A stretch of DNA of 9,403 nt from Deltaproteobacteria bacterium (GTDB taxonomy: Bacteria; Desulfobacterota; Desulfobacteria; Desulfobacterales; JAFDDL01), in contig JAFDDL010000326.1 in NCBI GenBank assembly GCA_019310865.1, positions 1 to 9,403 on the forward strand, in the 5' to 3' direction. This document shows positions 1 through 7,339 of the stretch, piece after piece. The notes below the pieces were generated by a model, which was not told the origin of the DNA, did no database searches, and saw only the letters and a program-made list of their open reading frames with translations. The translations under genes and the position numbers were made by a program. Each line of letters opens with the position of its first letter. Position 1 is the first letter of the stretch.

Positions 1-93
1 CGAACCCTTAGCGTTACAGATACCCGCATTATATCTGCAACAAATCAAGTCGATCCAAAACGAAGATCTGTTATACTCGGAACTGAGTGCCTT
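1..93 (+). other. Open frame upstream of the first ATG
   Basis: Read in the frame of the gene at 94, this stretch has 31 sense codons and no stop, so the coding frame is open to the window edge. It contains no ATG, GTG or TTG in that frame, so any longer start would lie outside the window. The translated segment TDTRIISATNQ resembles the R-x-I-A-A-T-N stretch of sigma-54 activator AAA+ domains, but the residues that follow do not continue that family. It could be a genuine N-terminal extension, the remnant of an upstream gene, or a chance open frame. I favour a non-coding leader with a chance open frame, at low certainty. Confidence 0.3.
69..77 (+). promoter_or_regulatory. Candidate extended -10 promoter element
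   Basis: The bases TGTTATACT match the extended -10 pattern TGnTATAAT at all but one position. No good -35 hexamer lies 16-18 bases upstream, as is usual for extended -10 promoters. Transcription would start near base 84, leaving a leader of only about ten bases before the ATG at 94. That fits the poor Shine-Dalgarno sequence there. Sequence match only. Confidence 0.3.
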
Positions 94-3000
94 ATGAAGC
101 GGTTTGTCTCTAAAATTCTCTTTGACAAGCGGGATCACGAGTTGATTCGTATTGTCAATGCGGTTGGCAAGCGGAGTGGAAGGCAGGAGTTTGCCCAAAA
201 GCGCTATTTTCCGGTCTTTCACCCAAACGGCATCAAAGAGATGACCGAATCCAAGGGATTGCGGATCGCTTACGCCGTGGCCCATCTATTGAACTCACTT
301 GAAGTGGGGGCTGTGGACGATCGAATCGATGCGCTTCGTATGCTGCGCGCCGAAGCGATTGACGCCACCACGGGACCCATGCCCAAAAACACGGCCCGGG
401 TCCTGTTACAGCTGATGAAGGAGTTGGTCAGATCCCGTGGGAATTACCAACGTCAGTTGACCCTCGCGCATGATTTCAGAATCACCGCATTCGGAAAACC
501 CCGCATCGTCCGACGTCAGCTTCGGCGCTTTCGCCTGCTTGAAATGCCCGAGGAGTGGAATCAGCTCACCTTTGATGACCATGTGCACGATGCCAACACC
601 AAAGGCCGCAAAACCCCCACCCACCTGGTCATGGATGCCTGGATCAAGGGCATTCGACGGTTGCGGGTGATCCATTACAACTTTACCGAGCCGCGATCTG
701 CCGCGGAGCTCTTCAGCGCCGCTCAGATAATGGATATCGATCTTCGCATCGGTGTTGAGTATTACGCCCGGTACCGTGATCGGTATATTCAGCTCATCTG
801 GGTGCCCAGGGGGTTTGCCGACACGCAGGATTTTCTCTGCTTTTTGGCCGAACCGCACGTCATGAAAATGATGGATCAGGGCCGGGCCGTTTCGCTCTAC
901 CAGCAGGGGCACGTGATGGCCCTGCTGGAAAAATTCAACGCCCGCTATCTTCAGGAAATCCGGGATACCTATGATTTAAAAATGGTGCCCATCGACGAGG
1001 CGGCCTTTTTAGAATTCGTCGGAATCGGTCAGAAATCAAGGACTCACCTCTCCGAGTTTATTCAAAACCTGATGATAGAGGCGCTTCAGGCCCGAATTCG
1101 GGAACTAAAGGGGCAGTATCAGACTGGAGACGCCTCGGTTCGGGAGAAAATCGATACCTGGCTCGAGGCCATGAACAATCTTGATATCGAGGCAACCGTT
1201 AATGTGTATCTGAAGCCCGAAAACAATCCGGAGATCGCCTATCCCGAGACGCCGCATTCCGATGAAAATCTGCCCGAGCTGTTGAAACTTTCCGCGCCGG
1301 AAGTGCTGGATCGCTTGGCGGCCCTGCGATCCGGCTACCGGATTACCCTCAAACTGACCCATCTGAAGGATGATGAGGTCCTGGAATTACTCTACGATTG
1401 CCAGGGGAGCATCACCCGCCTGGAAATCTTCAACTTAAAGGATTATATTGAAGGGATAACCGAGCATCTTGCCGACATCAATCACCTGCAACAGGCCATC
1501 AACCACGGCAGTATCATCAGCCTGAAGCAGGTCGTGCGCGGCATTATCTCGCGGGTTAAGTCGGCCGATTATGCCGACAGGGATGATCGGGTCGCCAAGC
1601 TCACCGCCATTTTGCATGACCTTCCCGGCCTCAAGGTACTCTACCAAGATTCCCCGATTAAATCACGCATCGGCAGTGACTCCACCGGCCGTTCCTACAA
1701 GGCATACGGCATGGGGCTTGCGGTCAAGGAAACCCTACCGCTACAGGCCCAGCGGGAAATTCACCACCAGCGGCCCGAGCACGTGAGAGAGATGCTGCCC
1801 CTGCGATTTACGGCCCATCCGCAAAACACCTACATTCCGTATCGCTCGGATCCGCCGCTGCACCCGCTGTTGTACCGTTTTGCCTTAAGCGCTCCGTTTT
1901 TAAATTGGATCGGCTTCAAATTCAAAAGGAGCTGGGAGGTGAAATCGGCCGCCACTCGAATGGCGAAAAACGGCAATATCGTCACCCTCGGCGGGCTTCG
2001 GGGCCAGGAGATAAAGAACTTCAGCCTGGAGCAGGAAGTTCATGACGATACACCCCCTCGGGTTTCCTGGCATTACCTGAACACCCGAACCAAAAACATG
2101 CTCAAGGTGACGCTGGGGCTTATCCCCGCCTTTGCCACTTTTTTCCTCACCAAGGACTGGTGGCTGCTGGCTTACTTCGGCGCCTTTATCTGGTTCGGCA
2201 TCACCGGCTTTAGAAACATTATTCAATCCGTGCTCGGGGGCGGCGGTTTCAAGCGCTCGCCGCTCTTGCACTGGGATGATTATGTCAGCTGGGACCGGAT
2301 CACCGATTCGCTGCTCTATACCGGATTTTCGGTTCCGCTGCTCGACTACCTGGTAAAAACGGTACTCCTGGATCGCGAGTTCGGTATCACCACGGCGAGT
2401 CATTCGGTATATCTGTATACCTTCATGGCGCTGGCAAACGGCATTTATCTTTTTACCCACAACGTGTTTCGCGGACTTCCCAGGGCGGCGGCCTATGGCA
2501 ATTTTTTCCGCAGCATCCTCTCCATTCCGATCGCCATCGGTCTCAATGCGCTGCTGGCCGGCTTGCTGCCCATGGCCGGGGTGATGAACCCCGATACCGC
2601 GCTTCAGAAATGGGCGGCCGTTATCTCAAAAACCGCATCCGATTTTGTGGCCGGCGTCATCGAAGGCCTTGCGGACCGATATGCCAATATTCGCCTGCGC
2701 TTGAGGGATTACCGCCAGAAATTCAGTGCGATTTTGGATGAATATGCGAACCTGGAACTACTCTATCCGGATCTTCAGACCTTTAACGTCCTAAAAGCCC
2801 CGTCAGCCCAAAAGAAGCGGGCAAGGGCGGATGCGGCCGAGATGGAGCACGTGATCATGCTCCATGCCCTCGATTTGCTCTATTTCTGGATGTATCAGCC
2901 CCGGGGCCGGATCACCCTGGTGAAGTTTCTCGAATCCCTCTCCGAGGATGAGCACCATATTCTGATCAGCTCCCAGTTCACACTTCAGCGGCACCGGGAG

Positions 3001-3126
3001 ATCAGCCAACTCTTTATCGACGGTATTTTCGGCAATAATTTTCCAAAACCCCTGTCTTTTTACCTGGCCCGCTACCCGGAATATCTCGAGTCAATCAAAC
3101 TGCTCGGCTTTAAGGAAGAGGAATAA
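94..3126 (+). CDS. Large uncharacterised protein: degenerate PHP-like segment plus membrane domain
   Basis: This encodes 1010 residues of unknown function. Residues 161-166 (DDHVHD) followed by KTPTHLVMDAWIKG (173-186), a VIHYN strand (192-196) and GVEYYA (220-225) run in the order of a PHP phosphoesterase N-terminal half, where the motifs are D-x-H-x-H, a helix, ITDH(D/N) and GVE. The HxH (163, 165) and Glu222 are kept, but the Asp-His of the second motif reads His-Tyr, so metal binding and catalysis are doubtful. Residues 270-560 look soluble and helical. Hydrophobic segments lie near 669-685, 688-706, 740-757, 770-788 and 805-826, suggesting an inner-membrane protein with large cytoplasmic flanks. 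No signal peptide is seen. The ATG at 94 has only a weak GAG seven bases upstream, and the frame is open further upstream, so the start is uncertain. The gene stands alone on this strand and converges with the efflux operon. The sequence recalls conserved hypothetical proteins of Desulfobacterota; this is from memory, not a search. Confidence 0.85.
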   Translation: MKRFVSKILFDKRDHELIRIVNAVGKRSGRQEFAQKRYFPVFHPNGIKEMTESKGLRIAYAVAHLLNSLEVGAVDDRIDALRMLRAEAIDATTGPMPKNTARVLLQLMKELVRSRGNYQRQLTLAHDFRITAFGKPRIVRRQLRRFRLLEMPEEWNQLTFDDHVHDANTKGRKTPTHLVMDAWIKGIRRLRVIHYNFTEPRSAAELFSAAQIMDIDLRIGVEYYARYRDRYIQLIWVPRGFADTQDFLCFLAEPHVMKMMDQGRAVSLYQQGHVMALLEKFNARYLQEIRDTYDLKMVPIDEAAFLEFVGIGQKSRTHLSEFIQNLMIEALQARIRELKGQYQTGDASVREKIDTWLEAMNNLDIEATVNVYLKPENNPEIAYPETPHSDENLPELLKLSAPEVLDRLAALRSGYRITLKLTHLKDDEVLELLYDCQGSITRLEIFNLKDYIEGITEHLADINHLQQAINHGSIISLKQVVRGIISRVKSADYADRDDRVAKLTAILHDLPGLKVLYQDSPIKSRIGSDSTGRSYKAYGMGLAVKETLPLQAQREIHHQRPEHVREMLPLRFTAHPQNTYIPYRSDPPLHPLLYRFALSAPFLNWIGFKFKRSWEVKSAATRMAKNGNIVTLGGLRGQEIKNFSLEQEVHDDTPPRVSWHYLNTRTKNMLKVTLGLIPAFATFFLTKDWWLLAYFGAFIWFGITGFRNIIQSVLGGGGFKRSPLLHWDDYVSWDRITDSLLYTGFSVPLLDYLVKTVLLDREFGITTASHSVYLYTFMALANGIYLFTHNVFRGLPRAAAYGNFFRSILSIPIAIGLNALLAGLLPMAGVMNPDTALQKWAAVISKTASDFVAGVIEGLADRYANIRLRLRDYRQKFSAILDEYANLELLYPDLQTFNVLKAPSAQKKRARADAAEMEHVIMLHALDLLYFWMYQPRGRITLVKFLESLSEDEHHILISSQFTLQRHREISQLFIDGIFGNNFPKPLSFYLARYPEYLESIKLLGFKEEE

Positions 3127-3196
3127 ACCCTACAGTTGCGGCCTTGAAGCCTTGGATCTGAAGCCCACAGGCTTTTGCAACGATAGGGTAAGTTGC
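3127..3196. repeat. Imperfect inverted repeat in convergent gap; possible terminator
   Basis: The left arm (3127-3139, ACCCTACAGTTGC) pairs with the right arm (3177-3189, GCAACGATAGGGT) at 11 of 13 positions. Between them, AAGCC (3161-3165) and GGCTT (3170-3174) form an inner hairpin with a CACA loop, so the region can fold into a long stem. GTTGC recurs at 3192-3196 and could compete for the same GCAAC (3177-3181). Read on the minus strand, the long stem is followed by a short T-rich stretch (TTTATT), so it may end the efflux transcript. The T-run is too short for a confident intrinsic terminator. It lies between two convergent genes, where a two-way transcription barrier would be useful. 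Confidence 0.45.
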
Positions 3197-3253
3197 CCTG
3201 CCCTGCTGAATACTAAGGGCTCGCACAGGAAAGCGAAGACTCAGGAAATAAAT

Positions 3254-5062
3254 TTATTCCACGGGTTGTTTTCCGCCTTCCTTTGTCACCATGATGAAGA
3301 TAAGGGGGATAAAGAGCAGTGTTAGAAAAGTACCGACAATGAGGCCGCCGATTGCCACTGCGCCGAGGGGGGCCAGCCGTTCAAGGCCAATGGCCGAGCC
3401 CAGGGCAACCGGCAGCATGCCTGCGGCCACGGCAAAGGCGGTCATCAGTACCGGCCGGGTACGGATGTGGATCGATTCGAGCATGGCCGCTTTTTTGTCC
3501 AAACCTTCCGCCATCTTTTCCTGGGCAAAATGAATGAGGAGAATGGCATTATTGACGATGATGCCGGAAAGAAGAATAAAGCCCATCATGGCCGGCATGG
3601 AGACATGATAATCGAGGATGAGGTTCATCCAGGAAGCGCCGATAATGGTCAGCGGAATGGAAAGGACAATCATGATGGCCACTTTGACACTATCAAACAG
3701 GGCAATCAGAGTGAAAAAGATGAGGATCACCGCAAAGCCGATGGCACCGACCATCCTTCCGGCTGAGCTTTTGAACTGTTTGATATCCCCGCTCTGCGCC
3801 ATGGTCACTGAGGGGGGCAGTTTCGACCCTGCAAATGCCTTCTGAAAATTATCCATAATATGGGAAATGGCGGCCTTTTCTCTGGATCCGTAGACATTGA
3901 GGGTATAATTCAGGCCTTCCCTGGTGATGATCCCCGGCTCTTGCTCGCTCTTAAAAGAAGCGATGGCTGAAAGGGGAATTTTACCCTTAGGGGAGTCAAG
4001 CAGGGTGGCTTGCAAAATATCCACACTGTCCCGCTGCCCGGCAGGCAGCCAGACCCGCACACCAAAATCAACACTGTTCTGCAGGGGAAAGGAGGCAACC
4101 AGCGCGCCGCGTAAAACAGCTTGCAACTGCCCGGCGATATCCGCGTTTTTGAGGCCGTACATTGCCGCCCGGGCCTGATCGATCTCAAGGTTATACACGG
4201 TCTTATCATTGTCCCAGGTCCTGGCAACAGAGACGAGACCTCTGGTTTTATAGAGGGCTTTTTCCACCAGATCTCCTGCTGATTCCAGATCAGAAAAGCT
4301 TGGGCTGGAGAGCGTCACATCAATACTTGCCCGGATACTTGCCATGGCCGTTGCCCCGTAATCCACCACCTCAAGACTCTTGATATTATCAATTCGGGCC
4401 AGGAGAGGCCGCAGCCGATGTCCAATCTCCCAGATGGACTCATCCCGCTCATAACGGTTCACATAGGTGGCGGTAATGGCAATATGATCCGTACCGCTAC
4501 CGCTACCGATACTGAGCACCCCCGGTTCACTGCCGATGGCTGAAGAGAGGCGGAGCAGTGGGCCGTTTTCTGCAAGTATTGTATTCACCTCTTCAACGAT
4601 TCGCCGGCTTGCCTCAATGGGCAGATTCGGGTCTGTGACAATGCTGACCTTTACCCCACCGGTATCCATGGGGGGCATCAATTCCTGTCCCACCGTGGGC
4701 ATCACGCCCCGCATACTGATCACAAAGAGCAGGGCCAGACATATAAAATAGGCTACGGCCGCAATTTTACTCCGTAAGGCCAGGCTGACAGCTGTGGAAA
4801 AAAAGGCCCGTATCTGATCCATGACAAAACCGGTTATACGGTGGAAAAAAATTTCCAAACGCAGCACCCAGGGCTGCTCCATGGTCAGTATCTTCATCGA
4901 CAGCAAGGGTACGGCAGTGATGGAAATAACATAGGAGGCAGTGAGTGCAAGGAGCAGGGTACCCACCAGGGGACGGAATATGGTCTGAGGATAGCCGCCG
5001 ACAAAGAGGATGGGGGCCAGGGCAATCATCGTGGTGATGGTGCCGGAAAGATCGGCAAACAT
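3254..5062 (-). CDS. C-terminal fragment of the RND permease (TM5-TM12)
   Basis: This is a 602-codon frame when counted from the internal ATG at 5062; family-like sequence begins 13 codons earlier at 5101. TM5 is near 11-28, TM6 near 32-58 and TM7 near 98-115. The second periplasmic loop (about 120-433) follows, then TM8-TM12 between 434 and 592. TM10 reads GIIVNNAILLI (500-510), with Asn where AcrB has Lys940. The helix 11 entry IRTRP (533-537) keeps the conserved arginines. The chain ends with a short charged tail as in full-length pumps, so the 3' end is intact. It shares 37 bases with the tail of the N-terminal frame and could be separately translated only by re-initiation at 5062. Confidence 0.75.
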   Translation of the reverse strand: MFADLSGTITTMIALAPILFVGGYPQTIFRPLVGTLLLALTASYVISITAVPLLSMKILTMEQPWVLRLEIFFHRITGFVMDQIRAFFSTAVSLALRSKIAAVAYFICLALLFVISMRGVMPTVGQELMPPMDTGGVKVSIVTDPNLPIEASRRIVEEVNTILAENGPLLRLSSAIGSEPGVLSIGSGSGTDHIAITATYVNRYERDESIWEIGHRLRPLLARIDNIKSLEVVDYGATAMASIRASIDVTLSSPSFSDLESAGDLVEKALYKTRGLVSVARTWDNDKTVYNLEIDQARAAMYGLKNADIAGQLQAVLRGALVASFPLQNSVDFGVRVWLPAGQRDSVDILQATLLDSPKGKIPLSAIASFKSEQEPGIITREGLNYTLNVYGSREKAAISHIMDNFQKAFAGSKLPPSVTMAQSGDIKQFKSSAGRMVGAIGFAVILIFFTLIALFDSVKVAIMIVLSIPLTIIGASWMNLILDYHVSMPAMMGFILLSGIIVNNAILLIHFAQEKMAEGLDKKAAMLESIHIRTRPVLMTAFAVAAGMLPVALGSAIGLERLAPLGAVAIGGLIVGTFLTLLFIPLIFIMVTKEGGKQPVE

Positions 5063-6276
5063 GATCTCCTTGGTTCCGGTGATGACCGATTTCTTGATGT
5101 CGGGGCCAGAATAATACCGGTCAGGGTGACCACATTAAACTCGATGCCCACTATCCACATCAGAGCAATGGTGGTTGCATAGACTACCGGAATGGTGGCA
5201 AGGACAACCAGCACCTGGCGGAAGCTGGCCAGAAAGAAGAAGACCACGATAGTGGACATGATGATGGCGTCGCGCAGGGATTCGAACATATTCTCCGTAC
5301 TCTGGACAATGATATCCTTCTGGGTGTCCGTGATCTCAAATCGGAGGTTCGGATATTGCCTCTTTATTTTCTCAAGCGTTTCCTCAACCCGAGAAATGGT
5401 GTTGAGTACATCGTCATTGAGTCCGCGCTGGACCGAAAGGGCTATGGATTCCCGACCATTGCCGTAGTAGGCTGAACTGTTTTCATAATGGCCAAAATAG
5501 ATGTCACTCACATCACCCAGCCGCACATCCGGTGTCAGGCGCAGGCCACGAAGGCCCTGCACAGTCTCCTCTTTGCCGGGAGACTTTAAGAGATAACGGC
5601 TTTTCTCATTGCTGATAAAACCAATGGCATAGTCTTTATTATTACTCTGCAATGTTGCCAGCACCGCGGTAAGACCAAGGCCGTATTGATCCAGCCCGGC
5701 CTTGTCAATGATGATCTGCACTTCCTTTTTATAGCTGCCGAAGATGTCGACATTGGCCACACCTGAAGTCTTGAGCAGTTCATGGCGCAGCCGGCTTTCA
5801 GCAAACTGGCGAATATCCGGCAGGGGGATTGAATCGGAACTGATGCCGATAACCACAATGGGTGCTGTGGCGGCAGAAATTTTGTGGACTTGCGGTTCCT
5901 TGATATCCGTTGGCAGTGCAGAGCGGATCTTGTTCATGGAATTGGTGACATCGCTTGCTGCCATATCCAGATCCTTACTGTATTCAAACTCCGCCCGGAT
6001 AACAGAAACTTCATCAATGGTGGTTGAAAAGACCCTGCGGATCTTATCCAGGCTGTAGAGTTCCTCTTCCACGGGTACGGCAACGTTGGCCGCCAGGGTC
6101 TTGGCAGAACCACCGGGCTGGATAATAACCACGGCAATCTCCGGGTAGTTCGACTCCGGAAAGAGTTTCCGTTCAACCTTCTGATAACCTGCAATGCCCA
6201 GAAAAACAAAGAGGGCCAGAAAGGAATAGATGAAATAGGGCCGCTGCAGGAGGCGCTCTATAAAACTGCTATTCAT
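5026..6276 (-). CDS. N-terminal fragment of the RND permease (TM1-TM3)
   Basis: This is a 416-codon open frame. Residues 1-391 are RND-like: a short cytoplasmic start, TM1 near 14-30, the first periplasmic porter and docking region near 35-335 (with the family's FPE-x-x-YPEI-type start of PN1), TM2 near 338-355, TM3 near 356-376 and the beginning of TM4 (380-391). The last 25 residues, starting PTSRNRS, are an out-of-frame tail rich in Pro, Arg and Ser that ends at a stop at 5028-5026. The fragment therefore stops inside helix 4. If translated it would be a membrane protein lacking the proton-relay aspartates and eight further helices, and would probably be degraded. Confidence 0.75.
   Translation of the reverse strand: MNSSFIERLLQRPYFIYSFLALFVFLGIAGYQKVERKLFPESNYPEIAVVIIQPGGSAKTLAANVAVPVEEELYSLDKIRRVFSTTIDEVSVIRAEFEYSKDLDMAASDVTNSMNKIRSALPTDIKEPQVHKISAATAPIVVIGISSDSIPLPDIRQFAESRLRHELLKTSGVANVDIFGSYKKEVQIIIDKAGLDQYGLGLTAVLATLQSNNKDYAIGFISNEKSRYLLKSPGKEETVQGLRGLRLTPDVRLGDVSDIYFGHYENSSAYYGNGRESIALSVQRGLNDDVLNTISRVEETLEKIKRQYPNLRFEITDTQKDIIVQSTENMFESLRDAIIMSTIVVFFFLASFRQVLVVLATIPVVYATTIALMWIVGIEFNVVTLTGIILAPTSRNRSSPEPRRSCLPIFPAPSPR
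5066..5071 (-). promoter_or_regulatory. Shine-Dalgarno-like AAGGAG before an internal ATG
   Basis: AAGGAG on the minus strand stands three bases before the ATG at 5062, inside the region where the two permease frames overlap. It encodes the Lys-Glu of KEIM, a common RND sequence, so it probably arose from coding needs. The spacing is shorter than the usual 5-9 bases. It could nonetheless allow ribosomes that stop at 5026 to re-initiate on the C-terminal fragment. Confidence 0.25.
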
Positions 6277-7339
6277 GCGCGTCGCTCCTGTGAATTAGAA
6301 CATTACCATAGCTGGGCAACTGACTCAGCTTTGCCTCTGCCGCCACAGCCACAAGCGAGGTTGGACATGGCTCAATGAGGGCGTGTTCTTTGTTTTCGGC
6401 AATAACGCTCACCGGAAAAGAAGTAAACGCTCCGTTTTCATAGACCATGACCTGAACCCCCTCCTTTTTCCGGAGGAGTGCGTCAAGGGGAACCGTGCAG
6501 CCGGTATCTGCAAAAATGAGCACATCAATGGTGATATAACTGTTGTTCGGCAGGTCCAGTGGGATATCAACGTCAACTTCCGCAACCGAGAGGCCGTTTG
6601 CAGCATCGCTGTAGAGAGTTATGACCCGGCCAATTAGTCGGCCGCTTAGAAACACCGCCTGCCCTGTCCTGATTGCAAAATCCATCGGGACATAGCTGAA
6701 GGTGAGTTTTTGCCCTGGAGAATTGATGGAAAGCAGTGGCCGGCCAGGGTTTGCAAGGTCCCCTTTGCGTGAAAAGATGGTGCCGACAGTCCCGTCAAAA
6801 GGGGCCTTGATGTTGAGATAACTGAGCTGTGCGCCAAGAGCGGTGATCTTCTGCCGCGTAGCTTCAAGGCTTGCCTGTTTGGCTGCATATGCTGCTTCAG
6901 AGGCTTCAAATTTCTCCCGCGCCAGACCGCCCACCTCAAAAAGAGCCCTGTTTCGTTCATGGAGGCTCCCGGTATATTGGACATCCTTTTCCTGGGCCTT
7001 CAGGCTCACCTGCAGGGACCGGATGCTTGAAGCAATTTCCAGATCATCAATCTTCAGCAGGAGGTCGCCCTCTTTTACAGACTGGTTTTCCCTGACCAGA
7101 ACCGCTTTTATCCGGCCGCTCAGCTTGGAAGAAATTCCGGCGGTCTCACGGGAGGCAAGACGCGCAAGAAAAGGACGGGTCTGCTCCAGTCGTTGAGTTG
7201 TTGCAGGAACGACTTTCACATGATAGATCAAAGGGGCCGGGGTAGCGGCGTTCTCTATACTCTGCCTGCGTTTTTTAAGAAGCATAGCAGCACTGCCAAG
7301 CAGTGCAATGATGAGCAGTAATATAATAATTTTCTTCAT
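6269..7339 (-). CDS. Periplasmic adaptor subunit of RND efflux pump (HlyD/MFP family)
   Basis: This 356-residue membrane fusion protein would bridge the RND permease and the outer-membrane channel. Residues 4-21 form an N-terminal membrane anchor; no lipobox cysteine is present, so it is held by the helix rather than by lipid. The first lipoyl half is near 70-98 (SGRIKAVLVRENQSVKEGD). A charged alpha-helical hairpin follows near 100-170, then the second lipoyl half near 173-205 (IKAPFDGTVG). A beta-barrel (about 208-275) and a membrane-proximal domain to the end complete the family order. The start at 7339 overlaps the upstream channel gene's stop by four bases (ATGA), and GGAGA lies at 7350-7346, six bases upstream. 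The 3' end overlaps the permease start by eight bases. Length and domain set look complete, so this subunit appears functional even though its permease is broken. Confidence 0.93.
   Translation of the reverse strand: MKKIIILLLIIALLGSAAMLLKKRRQSIENAATPAPLIYHVKVVPATTQRLEQTRPFLARLASRETAGISSKLSGRIKAVLVRENQSVKEGDLLLKIDDLEIASSIRSLQVSLKAQEKDVQYTGSLHERNRALFEVGGLAREKFEASEAAYAAKQASLEATRQKITALGAQLSYLNIKAPFDGTVGTIFSRKGDLANPGRPLLSINSPGQKLTFSYVPMDFAIRTGQAVFLSGRLIGRVITLYSDAANGLSVAEVDVDIPLDLPNNSYITIDVLIFADTGCTVPLDALLRKKEGVQVMVYENGAFTSFPVSVIAENKEHALIEPCPTSLVAVAAEAKLSQLPSYGNVLIHRSDAHE

Larger units (their letters stand above)
3254..6276 (-). pseudogene. RND efflux permease, disrupted by a frameshifting deletion in TM helix 4
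   Basis: Together the two frames spell an AcrB-like RND (resistance-nodulation-division) inner-membrane permease, the proton-driven part of a tripartite efflux pump. The N-terminal frame follows the family to GIILA (residue 391, codon at 5106-5104). Family sequence resumes in another frame at DIKKSVITGTKEIM (from 5101). The pieces sum to 391 + 615 = 1006 residues. Normal relatives are about 1030 and carry roughly 25 residues here: the rest of TM4 with the Asp-Asp proton relay (407/408 in AcrB), then the cytoplasmic link. A loss of 3n+1 bases, about 70-75, explains both gap and frame change. All other landmarks are present: TM1, two large periplasmic loops, and TM5-TM12. The start at 6276 overlaps the adaptor's stop by eight bases (ATGAATAG) and has AGGAG at 6289-6285. 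Drug or metal substrate cannot be told. Real mutation and assembly error are both possible. Confidence 0.85.

Noticed and set aside
406..912. 168-codon open frame on the minus strand inside the large gene
   Set aside because: It lies fully antisense to a convincing long gene, has no recognisable domain or ribosome site, and its composition is that of a shadow frame.
1900..2460. 186-codon open frame on the minus strand
   Set aside because: It lies antisense to the membrane-domain part of the large gene; its product is a mirror of that codon pattern and not protein-like.
4491..4510. Tandem ACCGCT micro-repeat
   Set aside because: It encodes a Gly-Ser-Gly-Ser-Gly loop in the permease periplasmic domain and is in frame, so coding explains it.
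4841..5182. 113-codon plus-strand open frame over the permease junction
   Set aside because: It is antisense to RND sequence on both sides of the junction, has no domain, and arises from the frame change.
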